A stretch of 64,000 bases of DNA from Galbula dea (Eukaryota > Chordata > Aves > Piciformes > Galbulidae): contig VWZX01001155.1 in the NCBI GenBank assembly GCA_013399015.1, positions 736,567 through 800,566 of the forward strand, read 5' to 3'. The notes beneath the pieces were generated by a model. That model worked only from the letters and a program-made list of their open reading frames with translations. It was not told the DNA's origin and did no database searches. Below are positions 45,495-58,314 of the stretch, piece after piece. Position numbers and translations under genes: made by a program. The stretch's first letter is position 1, and every line of letters begins with the position of its first letter.

Positions 45495-48400
45495 GTAATA
45501 TTGGGATTCTTTCTGCTTGAATTGAAATGTTTTGGTCTCAGGCCCAGCTTGTGCCTTTTCACAAATCTTAATTAAAATGCAAATACTGCATTAATTGTGC
45601 CACCAGTATGACAGATATTTCACATGAGGATCTTTTAAGCAGCCTTTCCTCCAGCAAACTGCACAGTCTGAGCAAGCATCTGGATACTTCCTCAGATGAC
45701 ATGGATATGTAGCTGAGGCTCCCCCAGGTGTTTGGATACCTGTGCCTCTTTCTGTTTGCAGGCATCAGGGGAGAAATGGAAATGTTTGTGAATATAACAG
45801 AGATTTCTTTCTTCTTCCAAAACCTGTCCCCACATATTTTGCTGCAGAACTACTCTGTGCTCTGAGATGAAAAATAATCAGAGCTGCTTTACACAGGTTT
45901 CTTCCTCCTCTTTGCTCTTGCTGAACCAGAAGTCTGGAGGAACAGTGCCTTTAATTGAAAGAGCAGCTATCCCCTCAGTAACTATCTCTGCTGGCCTGAC
46001 CCCTCCCTTGCTTACTCAAACTGAGGCTCATTACAGCTAGAAAAGCAGCTTTGATGGTGATAAGAAGCAGCAGTAATCCTGCTCACTCCTGCCACTGAGC
46101 AAGCAGGGAGGCTGAACAGAGCAGGCACCTGGGGGCAGAGCTCTCATTGTGCCATCTAAAGGGAAAAAAAAGCAGTGGTCCAAAAACCTCTTCCTTCAGA
46201 GGAAATATCTCATACAAGTGGAATCACCTAGAAGAGAAAGGGTTGAATCTAACAGGTACCTTCCATGAGCAGCAGACCAGTGGAGGGCAAGAAGATAAAG
46301 GAGCACAGTGAGAGAAGCCATGCTCAGAGCAGTCTAAGCCTTTAGCAAGTGCTGCAGCTGCTTGGAAGAAGAAAAGATCTCTCTTTTGGCTGAGAGCCAC
46401 TCTGCCAGCACTTTGGGACTGCTAAGCCCAGCAGAGTATTGGAATCACTGTTTCTTAAGGAGCAGGACAAACCAATTGGGAGGTTTGATTTAATACACCA
46501 GTGAAGTGAGATGGTTTGGGCATCCAGGGCTAGGTTAGTGGAGGTCTACTCCATAGTGGGGGTAGAGTTCAAAGCACCTTTCAGCCTTCTGACAGCATTC
46601 ATATCAACTCCAGGGGCTGAACTGGAGCCTTCAATGCACACCTGTAGATGCCCAAATGTAGGTGCTTCATTCTGGGAGCTGAATGTCAACTGCACAGCTG
46701 AGGCAAAGCCACCAGAGCTACACCAGCTGGCAGCAGCTATCAATCTGATCCTCTTCTTTTTCCCAGCTTCAGGCATGCCCGGGTCCTTATTTACCTTAAG
46801 CAGAGCTAATGGGCACAGTTTGCTAACAGACCCACTGCTGGCAGCAGGACAGAACTGAAGATGTTTGCTGGATCTTGGTAAACTAAACTGCTAACTGTTT
46901 GTGGAATATCAGATTCAGGAGGTTCTGCCTGGAAGATTTGCTGTAGTTAATGGTGCATCTTTGACCCCCTTTGTGCTTCTGTGGTTTGGTCAAAGCCTTT
47001 GTACCTCAGGAATTTGGCTTTCTCCTGAACTGTTCAATACAGGCAAAGTTGTCATCAGCTGCCTGAGGAAACACAGAGCTGTGTGTGTGTCTCCTTTGCT
47101 GAGTCTGCCCTTCTGAGCAGGATGCCTCATCTCAAACAAGCCTTTGGACACAGGAGACATTCTGCTGCTTGCAAGGAAGGTAAAATGCTGGGGTATGGAT
47201 TTTCCTCTGCTTCTGCAGTGCAAGACACATGCACACAGCACCTCCAATGAGCTCAGTTTGCCTGCAAAGACTTCCTGCAGGGCTGTGGGATAGCATGACA
47301 AGTAATAGCTGAAACCTGCTTACAGCAGCATCTTTTCAAACCAAATTTCCAGCCAGTGTCACATGGAGTCAGCACAGGAGATGCTGTCAGTGCTCTAGCT
47401 GGGGCTGCCAAATTTCAGCCTTGGGAGATGGGAAGGCAGCTTCCCTCTTGTGGCCTGCTTTCCTACTCCTTGGGGAGAGAAGGCAGGCTCTGGATTCCAG
47501 CAGAACTCACATGTGCCATGGCATGCTGAGAACCAGGGAGCTGCCAGCAGTGCTCTGAGGAAGAGGAGCTCTGGAGGGGAAGCATATGCTAAGGCATGTG
47601 CTCAGATCTGCCTTTCAAAGAAGATGCTTCAGAGGCTGAAGAAGCAAAGGAAACTTGCAATTATCTCTCACAGCTTTTTTCTCCCCTTCCACAACAGAAC
47701 AAACAGAGTGGTTTAAGTAATCTCCTGAGGTGATGGATTCATCTGGCTTTCTGCAAGTGCTTTTATGGTCCTTTCCTTCTCTCTTCTGGAGCATGGCTTT
47801 ATCACTTGAAAATTGATTCACCTGGGCTTTCAGACAAAGCATTTGAGAGTTCATCTCTTTACTTCTCTCCTTGTGTGCCATGCATTTTTCCTCCTTCCCT
47901 GATCCACTCTATAGCATGGTCCTGATGTACTGATACAGAATGTTTGCTAGTGGCTATTTTCTCTTCCCTTCTCTCCTTTTGATCAGAGACTTTGCTCAGT
48001 GACTCAGGATTAATAGCAACTCTAACAGTTCCTTTCTGCTCTTGGAGAAACTTGGGGGGGAACTGTGCTTGGCCCTTTGTAGTTCAGCTGCTTAGCTACC
48101 TAGCTTGCTCTAGGAACATCTTTTCTTCCCTCTAGATTTAGCCTGTCCACTGGAGTCTGAACTTCCTTCTGGGACTCCTTTCATCCAGTACGTGAGCAGA
48201 TTTTTACAAGGTAGCTTGATGGGAGTCTGTGACAGGACATTTTCTTACTGCTGTGTCCTTCCAGTTGCTGCTCTCCAGTGCTTGTACCTTTGGAATGGGC
48301 TTCTGTGATTTCCTGGTAACATTGTGTGCTTCAGTTCTTGAGGAGCTGTCAAGATTTCTGGTTATCCTGGCCCATTTAGGCTTGGGAGGTCAATTCAGAT

Positions 48401-51400
48401 CTGGCCTGGGTATAAACAACTCCACTGACTTCCCATGGAAACACTCAGCAAGCTTTCACAGCTCTGCAAGAGCTGAGCTGCTGTGTTTGTCACTAAACAC
48501 TGCTCTGGTTTAGGAAACAAATATCACCACCCAAAGGGCAGAGGCATGGAAATGCCTTCAGCAGGGCACTGTGTCATCCTTCACTGAACCAGGAGCTGAT
48601 GAAAAGGGAAGGTCCCTTCACATCCAGATTACCTGGGCTTGCCTTCAGCCTGTACATTCCCCAATCCTGCTCCCAGGCTGCCTCAACACAGGCTAAGATT
48701 TGGAGATAGGTGCTGTGGCTTCAGAGATGTCCTCAGTGTGGAAGTGTGACCTTACCCTGGGCTGCAGCTCCTCTAGGGCTTCACACTCAACCCCACACAG
48801 ACCTGGCCACCTCCCTGCTGGGGAGATGAGTGGGGCAGGGAAGGAGCCAGCTCATCTTCCCTCCTCACAGCTGAACAAATGGACATGCCAAAATGCTGTG
48901 TTCCTGGAGCAGGGTAGGGATGAGAAGGAGGAACAGCTACCAGAGCTTGCCTCCATGTGAGCAGCTCCAGCTCAGCAGTCCCTCTCTGGGGAGGATGAGT
49001 GGGGAATTGGCTTTGTTGGCTCAAGAGGACTGAGACTTTCCAGGCTTTACCACTCATCCCAGGGTAGGCTGTGAGACAGAGATGCCCTCCTCATCCTGCT
49101 GGCCTTGACCAGAGCCTCTCAGGGGCTGCTCCCTCCCTAGCCAAGCCTGCTGGACATTTCCTTCTTGCTGCTCCTTCTGGCTTTCCCTTTCCACTGTTGC
49201 CTTCTCCTCTTTGTCATCATTGAATGATGTCAGCCCCACCACAGAGAGGTCACAACTCCTCTGCCATGCTTGCTTGGGCTTGCAGCTCCAGTAGTGCTTC
49301 TGCTAGTCCTCCCCATTCAGGATATAGTCTCAGCTCTTTATTCCAGGCATATCCAGACCTGCTCTGGTTTCACACAGCCCAGCTCTCTGAAGGGTCAGCA
49401 GAGGAAATTCAATATTCCCATCACAAAAGATCAGCTATATAGTTGAAGCCCAGCTAACTGCAAAGCTGTTTCTTGCCTCATTCCTACAGACTGACAGGGT
49501 TTCAGAGCAAAGCATTGGCAGCCCATGAGGACACTGCAGAGTCTCACAATGCAAAGGGAAGGAATTGACCCCAACTGATAGACAAAGTGACTGTCAGTGG
49601 AGGAAAAACCCCACAAGCCACCAACTGCAGTTGGCCAGCTCCACTCCCAGCTGTGGAGGGTCCAGCCTTCAGCTAGGTTTGCTCCAGCCAGACCTGTGTC
49701 TGTCACAGTGCTGGATCCACAGCTGGCGCAGGAGTGATGGCTGCACTGGCAAAACTGGGGAGTGGAGGGGGGCAGAAGAAGGCTGGGATGTGTCTTCAGG
49801 CTGTGCCCAATTAGATTTTGCTCAGAGGCACTTTCTGGGTTTAGCTAATGAATAAAACAGATGCCATGCACAGTCAGCCCCCAGCCACTGGGAGCTGTGG
49901 GGGCAAGACAAAACCAATTCCAACACAAGAGATCCCTCTCATACTATTCCTAGCTGATCCATAACATGAAATGTTTCTGTTTCTCAGGTCCCCACGCACA
50001 GCAGTTCAGAAGCTGCTGAGATTCCTCTCTGGGACTCAGCCTTTCATTAAACCAAGGGAAAAATGATGTCTGTCCTTTATAGCTGCAAATAAACTCTCCC
50101 AAGCATGAAAAGAATGCCAAGCCTTGCCTATGCACTGAATTCTACTGTTTTAACTGCTGCAAAAGGCAGCATGGAGAAAATGAGCCCGGTATAAAGCTGG
50201 TTGCTCCCAGTGCAGCTGATCCCATGTGGCAGGGAAAGATGGGCACAGCTCTTAGACACTTGCATCCTAATAGAGGACTAAGCACAGGAGAGAAGGCATT
50301 TGGGCATGGGATGGCAACCAGGGACAACCTAGTTTAGCACAAGTGATGTTGTTCCTGTGCCTGGTGCAGAGCTGTCACAGCCACTCACCCCATGGCTCCT
50401 ACAGAGCCATTACAGCAACCCCAAACCCATCTGTAACCTTGCTCTGAGCAAGGCTGCTGTGTCCATATCAGAACAGATCAGCTCCAGACATGTCTGCCTG
50501 CATCCCAGCATTGCTGGGGCTTTGCTTTTCACTTTTAATAACAGAAGCCTTTGTGCAGACATACCTAGGGTGGCAGACAAGCCAGCTTGCTGTGCTGGGG
50601 AACTCTTCTAACCTTTCAGCAAAAGGAGGAGTTTATTTCTCTATTTGAACTGTAGAAACTGAGTTTCCCCTAGAATGGCTGGCAGCTAGAGCAGGGGCAA
50701 AGCACATCTTTGCAAAAGAGCTCAGGGGTGAATCTGCAGCTGCCCTGAAAAGTTTGTTCTGAGACACCTGTGTGCTGTGGGTCTTTATCTAAGGGGAACT
50801 GACCCTAATGAAGATCTCATTCCCTTGATGAGCTGTTTCTCTAGAGTGGGACTGCAAGGGACTTGTTCCAGTGCTGTCTCCTGTTCCCCCTGTGACCCTC
50901 AAAGACACCCTGGGGAAAAAAAAAGAGCTTTAAATGGTTTCTGCATCTTATGTGAGCTCCCCATGGCCTGCAGAAGAAAGTTCTTCTGCTTTCTTCCTCT
51001 CTTTTCCTCCAGCTCAGCTCTGCAGCTCCCTGTGGCAGATGGCAGAGCCTGATTTGTCCCAGGTAACTGCTCTGTGCCAGCACCTGGAGTTCTGCCCAGA
51101 GGCTCTGGGCCCCAAGGACTCTGCCCTTGGACCTGAGCTACCTTTGCATACTCATCTTCTCAAAGCTTCACTCTGCAAGAGCAGGCAGCTGATGTTAGTG
51201 CTCTAACAGCCAACCAGTGCCCATCTGCTTCTTGTATAGATGGTGGAGACTGTTTCTAGAGATAGTTCAGCAAAGAGGCAGCATTACAAAACAACCAGAG
51301 GGTTTTTTGCCTGTGCTTTGAGGCTCTGAATCTGCCTTTTGCCTGCCACCAGTGTGACACCCAGCTGATTTAGAGAGCTGGAAGGCAGAAGTATATTACT
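45495..51400. other. Gene-free stretch
   Basis: No exon or named repeat was recognised; open frames are under 120 codons and show no domain. Confidence 0.5.
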
Positions 51401-51404
51401 CACT

Positions 51405-51471
51405 GTAAGGGGGTTGGACTAGATGACATCTAAGATCCCTTCCAACCCTGACAATTCTATGATTCTATGAT
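51405..51471 (+). mobile_element. CR1 LINE 3' end fragment
   Basis: GGGGGTTGGACTAGATGACA, then ATCCCTTCCAACCCTGACA, then ATTCTATGATTCTATGA is a classic tail. Confidence 0.92.
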
Positions 51472-51474
51472 TTG

Positions 51475-54400
51475 CAAGGGTGCTGGAAAAGTTCCTTACC
51501 ACTTGGTTGTGAATGGCTTTCCAAAATGGGAATGGTCATTTTCCAATGGAGCTTTGCAAGCGAAATAACTCTGGTATGCCTCAGTCCAGCAAAGGAGCTC
51601 CTCCTGTAGCACCCTGCAAGGTGTTTCAAGGACAGACAAGCTCTAGGCTGCCTGATGAGGAGCTCCCAGCACCTTTCCATTGACTGAGAGGGAACTTCCA
51701 AAAAGCTATTCCATGCTCAGCTCTTTAGTGCTGTTTCCCTTCCATCTTCATGCCTGTGGCTTGGGTGTGCTTTAGTTTGCACACAAATAGCTCCTGTTTG
51801 CTGTGCCAGTCTCTGGAGATCCTGTATGGCTGCACTGTTGCAGCAGGAGTCCTGCCTCTCTGACAAGCTCTGATTGCAGGTGCAGCCAGAGACAATCCTT
51901 CAACCCCAAACCACTGAGTCAAAAGGCAACTGGAAGAGCTACATGGCAGAGTAATACAAGCAGGAGTAGAGACTAGGGCAGTGGCAGAGCCTGGACATGA
52001 CTCCAATCATCCATCCCATCACCCTAAGCCTGGTCCCACTGCCCCCTCACTGTGTCTGCCAGGCTTTGCTCAGCCATACACTGGGTTGCAGGATGGCAGC
52101 TCTGAAAGAGCAGTGTTGAGACCTGCTGCTTCCTAGAGGCACACTGCCTGCAAGAACTGGAAGGGGCTTCTTTGCCCAGTGCTAGGAGATGGTTCTGGCT
52201 TTATCTCTGGTCACAGCAGGTCTACAGGTAGTTGTGAAAAGTCACTTTCTGAGGGCAAGAGGCATTTATAACCCTGAGCAGCATCCAGTGACCTTCTCCC
52301 CCCCAGGAAGCAGGCAGAGGCAGGCAGTGGAGGAGTGAAAGACAAGAAAGCAGGAAACAAATGTTTTCCTCAGATCATTTTTTTTGTGCCCTGCATACAA
52401 ACACACCAGTGTTTTCTGCCTTCTGACAGATTCACCATGAGCTCTTGGTTTTTTCCTAGCTGTACTGCCCAGGAGAGTCTGCAGGCTTTGCCATGAGGCA
52501 CATTGCTGGCTCATGCCTCAGGAGAGCCACCTCCCTCTTTAACACCAAGTAACTCAGGCACATTTCCCAGGTGCCATGCTTGGTGCTGCTGGGACACATG
52601 AGCCTTCCCCAGTTACCCCATCCTGGCCCAGCCAGCACTGGCCTCTCCTCCTCCAGTCCCTCCACCTCCTGCAAAAGCTCAGGCAACCAGGGCTGAAACC
52701 TCCCCGGGGTGCAGCCCTCTGATGGTGCTAACCCCTGAGGAAGAGCATGGGGCTGGGTACTCCAGCAGTGAGGGATTCTCTTCTGCTGCAGGCTGAGCAG
52801 CCAACTTCCCACTTCCTTCTAGTGCTCCCACCTCCAGCCCAGGCTGTCGGGCAGCCCAGCTAGGGACACAGACAGTCCTTCCTTCCTCAGGGCTTTGCTG
52901 CTTCTCAACCTGCAGCAGGTGAGAAATGCAGGGGCAAGAGCCAACAAAAACAGGCCTGAAGGCTTCATTTCTATAGGAAATGCCAAAAACCCTGACATGT
53001 TTGCAGTGCAGCTCATGAACTTGGATGGGGAGGGGTAGCAAGACTCTGCCAGGGGTAGGGATCAGAGAGGTTTGGCAGGCAGAGCAAACTGGAAACATGC
53101 AGAGCAGCAGCAGAAGAGTTAGAGGCTGGGGTAAACTCTACAGTATGGAAGCAAGCTCTGAGCACAGCACTAGGTGCATCCAGCAGATCAGCCTCTTTAG
53201 AGGAGATGGAGGTGCTGAGAGGGCTTGAGATAGCCAAAGCCAGCCTGGCTGTGCCCTGGAGCCTGACAGCCACTTCTTTGAGCTCCAGGAGGAGTGAGGG
53301 GTTTAGCTCAGAGCTGGTATTTGCCCTGGGATTTTGGCCCTGGCAGCACTTTTTTCCTTTCCTGTTTGACTGACTTGGTTGTTTCCCTCTTTCTCAGCCC
53401 TGCAGTGGTGGCTCTGCTTTCTTCTCCCTTCCAGGACTGTGTGCTAGGCAGGAGAGCTGTCAGGCAGATACAGGTGAGCCCAAAACAGGACCTGGCTTTG
53501 GGAAAATCACTTTCCAGTTTATTCTAGGTCTAGAATAATAAATACTAAACTGTGTGGGAACCCTGGGATGTCTCTCTGCAAGTGCTTTCAGATGAAACCA
53601 TGGAAAATGCCATTGAACAGAAGGAAGGAAGCCCAGCCAGCCCCACATGTTTGCCTTTGAATCAATGAGGACTCAAGCAAGATGGAACTGTGAATGGTGC
53701 ATGGCATGCAGGCAGTGGGAAGCAGCAGAAAGCATGGGGGTGAGCTGCACAGCACCAGTATCCCTTTGCAAAGCCTTTTCCACGGCAGAAGCAGCAGGAC
53801 ACAGCCACACCAGCCACACAGCACTTTTGCTCTTCACAAATGCTTTTGGACACTTAATCATAGCCTGGGGCATAGTCACCAAAGGATGTGCATCAGAACA
53901 TGCACTTGGTCCATATGCTCTGGAGCAATCCCCAGTTCCTTTTCAGTTACAGCAAAGAGTGGCATGAATTTTGGGGAGATCATCTGCCTTGTTGTCATGA
54001 AGAGGATGGCTGCATTCCTTCCTATACCTTAGAACTGATGCTCTCTTCATTATTCATCTCTTAAATGAGACAGTGACTCCCAAATGCATCATTTCCTTTC
54101 ATAACATCAGATCTTCAGAACTTGGGGTTTCTGCACCCAGGCAGCTTTTTTTCTTTCAGCCTGTCCTTATCCACAGCATGAAATTTGTTTTCCTTCTCCT
54201 GCTTGGTAAATCCCAGGTTTTCCCATGTTGCCACAGACGCTCTGTGTTACCAGACTTCATTCTATTCATGTTCACCTCCAGCCAAGCATGGCCTGTGGCA
54301 GAATTTTGGCTTTTATTTTTTGGTGGAGGCTTAGCAAGGAGAGCCATAAGCCTGCAACCAGCTCATGCCACTTCTTTGGAGCCTCTGATTTTTCCTCTGT

Positions 54401-54790
54401 GCACCATTTTGTAAAGTACCATTAAGTAAGAGCCTGGCAGGACTCAAGTGTTCCCATCAGAATCCAGCCCTGCTGCCCCAGGGGGCAGAGGCAAGGGGGA
54501 ATTCATTCCTTTGCAAGAGAGTTGTCACTAGATAAGAAACTTTGAAGCGCAGCAACCCAGGAAGCAAACATGATCTCTGTCAGAGAGTGAGCTGCAGAGG
54601 GGAGGAGGAAAAGCCAGCCCCTGGGGTCAGGACAGTGCACATCTGACCTTCTGACCTCGCTTTCCAACAGAAGGCTAGAAGAACACTGCAGCAGGTTGCT
54701 GGCAGAGGCTGTCAGCTCCCCAGCACTGGGTTTTTTGAGCAGAAGGACCAGCTGAAGGTACTGTCTGTCCAGAGGTATGACTGCAGGACC
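51475..54790. other. Gene-free stretch
   Basis: I see no recognisable exon or repeat. Confidence 0.5.
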
Positions 54791-54794
54791 TTTC

Positions 54795-54870
54795 ACAGAA
54801 TCACAGTTAGGAGTTGGAAGGGACCTCGAAGGATCATCTAGTCCAACCCCCCCTGCCACAGCAGGATTCC
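54795..54870 (-). mobile_element. CR1 LINE 3' end fragment
   Basis: TCACAGAATCACAGTTAGGA then GTTGGAAGGGACCTCGAAGG then ATCTAGTCCAACCCCCC is an antisense tail. Confidence 0.9.
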
Positions 54871-55879
54871 CTTTTGAGGGTTTATTTATATTGTCCTGTC
54901 ACTCTCCAGAGCTCTCCCCCAGATGGCACTGGTAAAATCTTCCCTAAGGGCAGGTAGCCAGCTCTTGCAATAGATCTTCACGCAGAAAGTTCTTGCTCTC
55001 CTCGGGGTTACCAGCCTTGGCTCTTCCAGCTAGAGTTTTACATTGTATCTTAGAATGCAAACACCACCTCCCTCTGCCAGCTGAGGAGGAAGCTGACTCG
55101 GAGCCAAGAGCAACAAATTGTTCTCTGCTCATTGCCTAGGCTGGGAAAACACTGAAGGTAAACAAATTGCACGTGTGCCTAAAACTGCTTGGGTTTACCA
55201 CTGTTACACCCCAGGTTACCCTGGGTCACTGAAGGATTCTTAGGGGCACTTTGGACCTTGGCATGCTGAAAGGGGAAAGATCATGGTACCTACCACCCTT
55301 CAAGGGAAGGGGAATCTCAAAAGCTGGCCATGATCTAGAATCCAGCTTCACAGAGAGCACCACACCATCTTCAGCAGACTGTGTGACCTTTAGGAAGCTC
55401 AGCTCCACCTGGCCCAGGTGTATCTAAACCCACCTTTACATCTGCAGCTGTATTGCAGCTGGGGAGTGGGGAGCAGAGCCTGCACTTGGGGAAAAGTTCT
55501 TGCTGGCTTGCAATCATTTTCTCTCTGGTATGATGGCAAAACAGTCAAGCAGGAAAGTGCTTCAAAGTCATGAACCTTCTTGTACAGAAAATCCTAACCT
55601 TCCTGTACTCCTCAGGGTGGGACTCTCTCAGCTGCAGATTCCCCTTAGGCTCACAACATAGTGAAGAGAAACCTTCAAGCCAGACTGATCTTGCTATAAT
55701 CTAGGAGCCATCATTCCTATTAATTGAGGCAAGAACCTTGAGCTCCTTGCAGGTTGGCCCTGGCTGGACACTAGTTCCCCACCAAAGCCACTGCATCATT
55801 GCTTCTCCTCAGCTGGACAGGGGAGGGATAATACCATGAAAGGCATGTCAAGATAAGGACAGGGAGATCACTCAGTAAC

Positions 55880-56980
55880 TACTGTCACGGGCAAAACAGG
55901 CTCAGCTGAGGAATATTCATTTCATTTATTACCAATCCAATCAGAGTAAGAGAATTTGAAATAAAACCTAAATCTTAAAGCACTTTCCCCTCACCCTTCC
56001 CTTCTTCCAGGCTCAACTTCCCTCCCAGTTTTCTCTACCTCCTCTACCCCAGCAGCACATGGGCACAGGCAATCAGGCTTGTGATCACTTCATTACATGT
56101 TGCTTTCACAGCTCCTTCCTCCTCAGGGGAACAGCTCCTCACAGTCTTCCCCTGCTCCAGCATGGGGTCCCCTCCCACAAACTTCCCCAGTGTAAGTCCT
56201 TCCCACAGGCTGCAGCTCTTCCCAAACTGCTGCAGAGTAATTCCCATGGGGTGCAGTCCCCCAGGAACAGACTGCTCCAGCACAAGTCCTACCAGCAAAC
56301 CAGTTCCAGCACAGGCTTTTCTCCCTACAAGTCCTACCAGGAACCTGCTCCAACATATGCTTCCTATAGGGTCACAGCCTCCTTCCAGCATGTTCACCTG
56401 CTCTAGGATAGGGTCCTCCTCAGGCTGCAGGTAAATATCTGCCACCCCACCCCATTAACCTCCAGGAACTGTAGGTGGATGCCTGCTCCATTGTTAATCT
56501 CCACGAGCTGCAGGTGGATACCTGGTAACCTCCATGGGTTGCAGGAGGACAATCTGCTTCCCCAAGGTTTTCACCATGGCTACAGAGGAATCTCTGCTCC
56601 AGCATCTGGAGCACCTCCATTTCCCTCTCTCTTCACTGGCCTTGGTGTCTGAGGAGTTGTTTCTCTCACATATTCTCACTCCTCTCTCTAGCTAAAACTG
56701 CTGTTGTGGAGCAGATTTTCCCCTTTCTTAAACATGTTCTCCCAGAGGCACTACCACCATTGCTGATGGTCTCAGCCTTGAGCAGTAACAGGTCCATCTG
56801 TTATTTCAGAGCTGAAATAACCCCTGTTCAGCAGATGATTCCTAAAGTGCCCTTCCAGGAGCATGGCTTCCTCCAGGTGGGAACAGCATCAGTCTCCTGT
56901 GAAGAGCACAGAACAGGCTTGAAAGGGACACATGAGAGGGAGCACAGGACAGTGTTCAATGATGAACATTTGGCTGTCAA
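55880..56980 (-). repeat. Long decayed avian interspersed repeat, possibly LTR-element derived
   Basis: The stretch carries phrases of a very common avian repeat: TTATTACCAATCCAATCAGA, CTCCTTCCTCCTCAGGGGA, CCCCTGCTCCAGCATGGGGT, TCACAGCCTCCTTCCAGCAT, GAGTTGTTTCTCTCACATAT and CCCAGAGGCACTACCACC. Inside it 'ctccagca.gg.' units recur every 40-60 bases. A 133-codon minus-strand frame (56044-56445) comes from this repeat and I do not call it a gene. The element class is my guess; no retroviral domain is visible. Confidence 0.55.
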
Positions 56981-56999
56981 AGCACAGGCTGCCAGAGGC

Positions 57000-58220
57000 T
57001 GATCTATAGGCACCAAGACTCTTGTGCTCTACCACAGAGATCATCTGACTGGCTCTGTTCAGTCCCGCAGATGTATGAACTGCCCATCTCTGCTAAATGA
57101 GCTCCTCCTTTCTTAGCTTGTTGCCTCTTCTCTTCTCTCTTGCTCTTCCTGGAGGGCATTTTTGAGCTGAAATACATAACTGTCTGCCATCAGTGCACTG
57201 TTTTTTTTCCCTGGACTATGCTCAATGGTAGCATGTAAGAGTGTTTCTCTAAAGGGAATTTTCCTCCTTGTAGCAAAACCAGATCCTCTCCCTATGACTT
57301 TTTCTGCCCTTTCATATCCTGGCATGTGTGCAGGGCTGCATGCACTAAGGGTGATCTGACCAGGCAAAGAGTGGTCATTATGACTGAGTGAGGACTAAGA
57401 AACCAGGTGTTTGGCTGCAGAGTGCAGAGCTGCTCTCCCCACGTTCTTAGTGAATGGTGGCACCACACCTTAGGGAGGCTTGGAAAATCCCTTGAGAAAA
57501 TGGGCTCTGCATTGTTATTGTGCAACTAGGAAAACAAAGAGACAGTCAAGTCCCAATCCAAATGATGAACTGTGACTCTGGGAGACCCCAGGTCTTGACT
57601 TCCCAGTGTTAATGCCAAGGGCCCCATTCTCATGTGTTTGGTACTGTTGTTTCCCAGCAGGAGGAAAACTCTTGTTTGAGACTAGGGAAGCATTTACTAT
57701 CTCTGTTCTCTTTCCATTGCCTTTGGTCCAAATAATGCTGTGGAGTTCAAGACTAGAAGAGAGAAACTGCTGCCTAACAAAGTCTGTTAGAAAAGTAGAT
57801 GGAAACTTAGGATTCAGCATCCAGAAAATGTCAGCACTAATATTGTTTGTGCAATGTTAATTCAGGCTCCTCTATGCATATGCATTTGAAGGCAGACTAC
57901 AACTGCACTTGTTCTTTCCTCTAGTCCCCTGCCTCATTTTGTACCCAGAAAGGATGATGCTCAATTAGTGAGCAGCTAGTTAATAATCTCTTCTGTCTCT
58001 GTTGTTCAGTAGCAGGGTCCTGTGTCTTATTTAATGCCCATCTTTAAACCCTGCCCTGAATACTGAATTCATCCTTTTCCCCTGGGCATGCCTTTGGAAC
58101 TCTTTGCTATTTAGATACTTCACAAATATTAGTGCTTTTGGTTGCAGCAAGCTTTGTAGTGAGAGCAACCAACTCCCTTGGACCAGTGAGGGAACTGAGA
58201 TACAGACCAAGGCTGGTGTC
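57000..58220. other. Gene-free stretch
   Basis: I see no exon or clear repeat. Confidence 0.5.
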
Positions 58221-58221
58221 C

Positions 58222-58310
58222 CAGAATCCCAGAGTGTGTCCTGAGTTGGAAGGGACCCAGGAGGATCATTGAGTCCAACTCCTGAAAACCAGCCTTGAAT
58301 GTCCAGTTTA
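58222..58310 (-). mobile_element. CR1 LINE 3' end fragment
   Basis: CCCAGAATCCCAGAGTGTGT then GAGTTGGAAGGGACCCAGGA then TCATTGAGTCCAACTCCTG is a diverged antisense tail. Confidence 0.75.
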
Positions 58311-58314
58311 TGCT

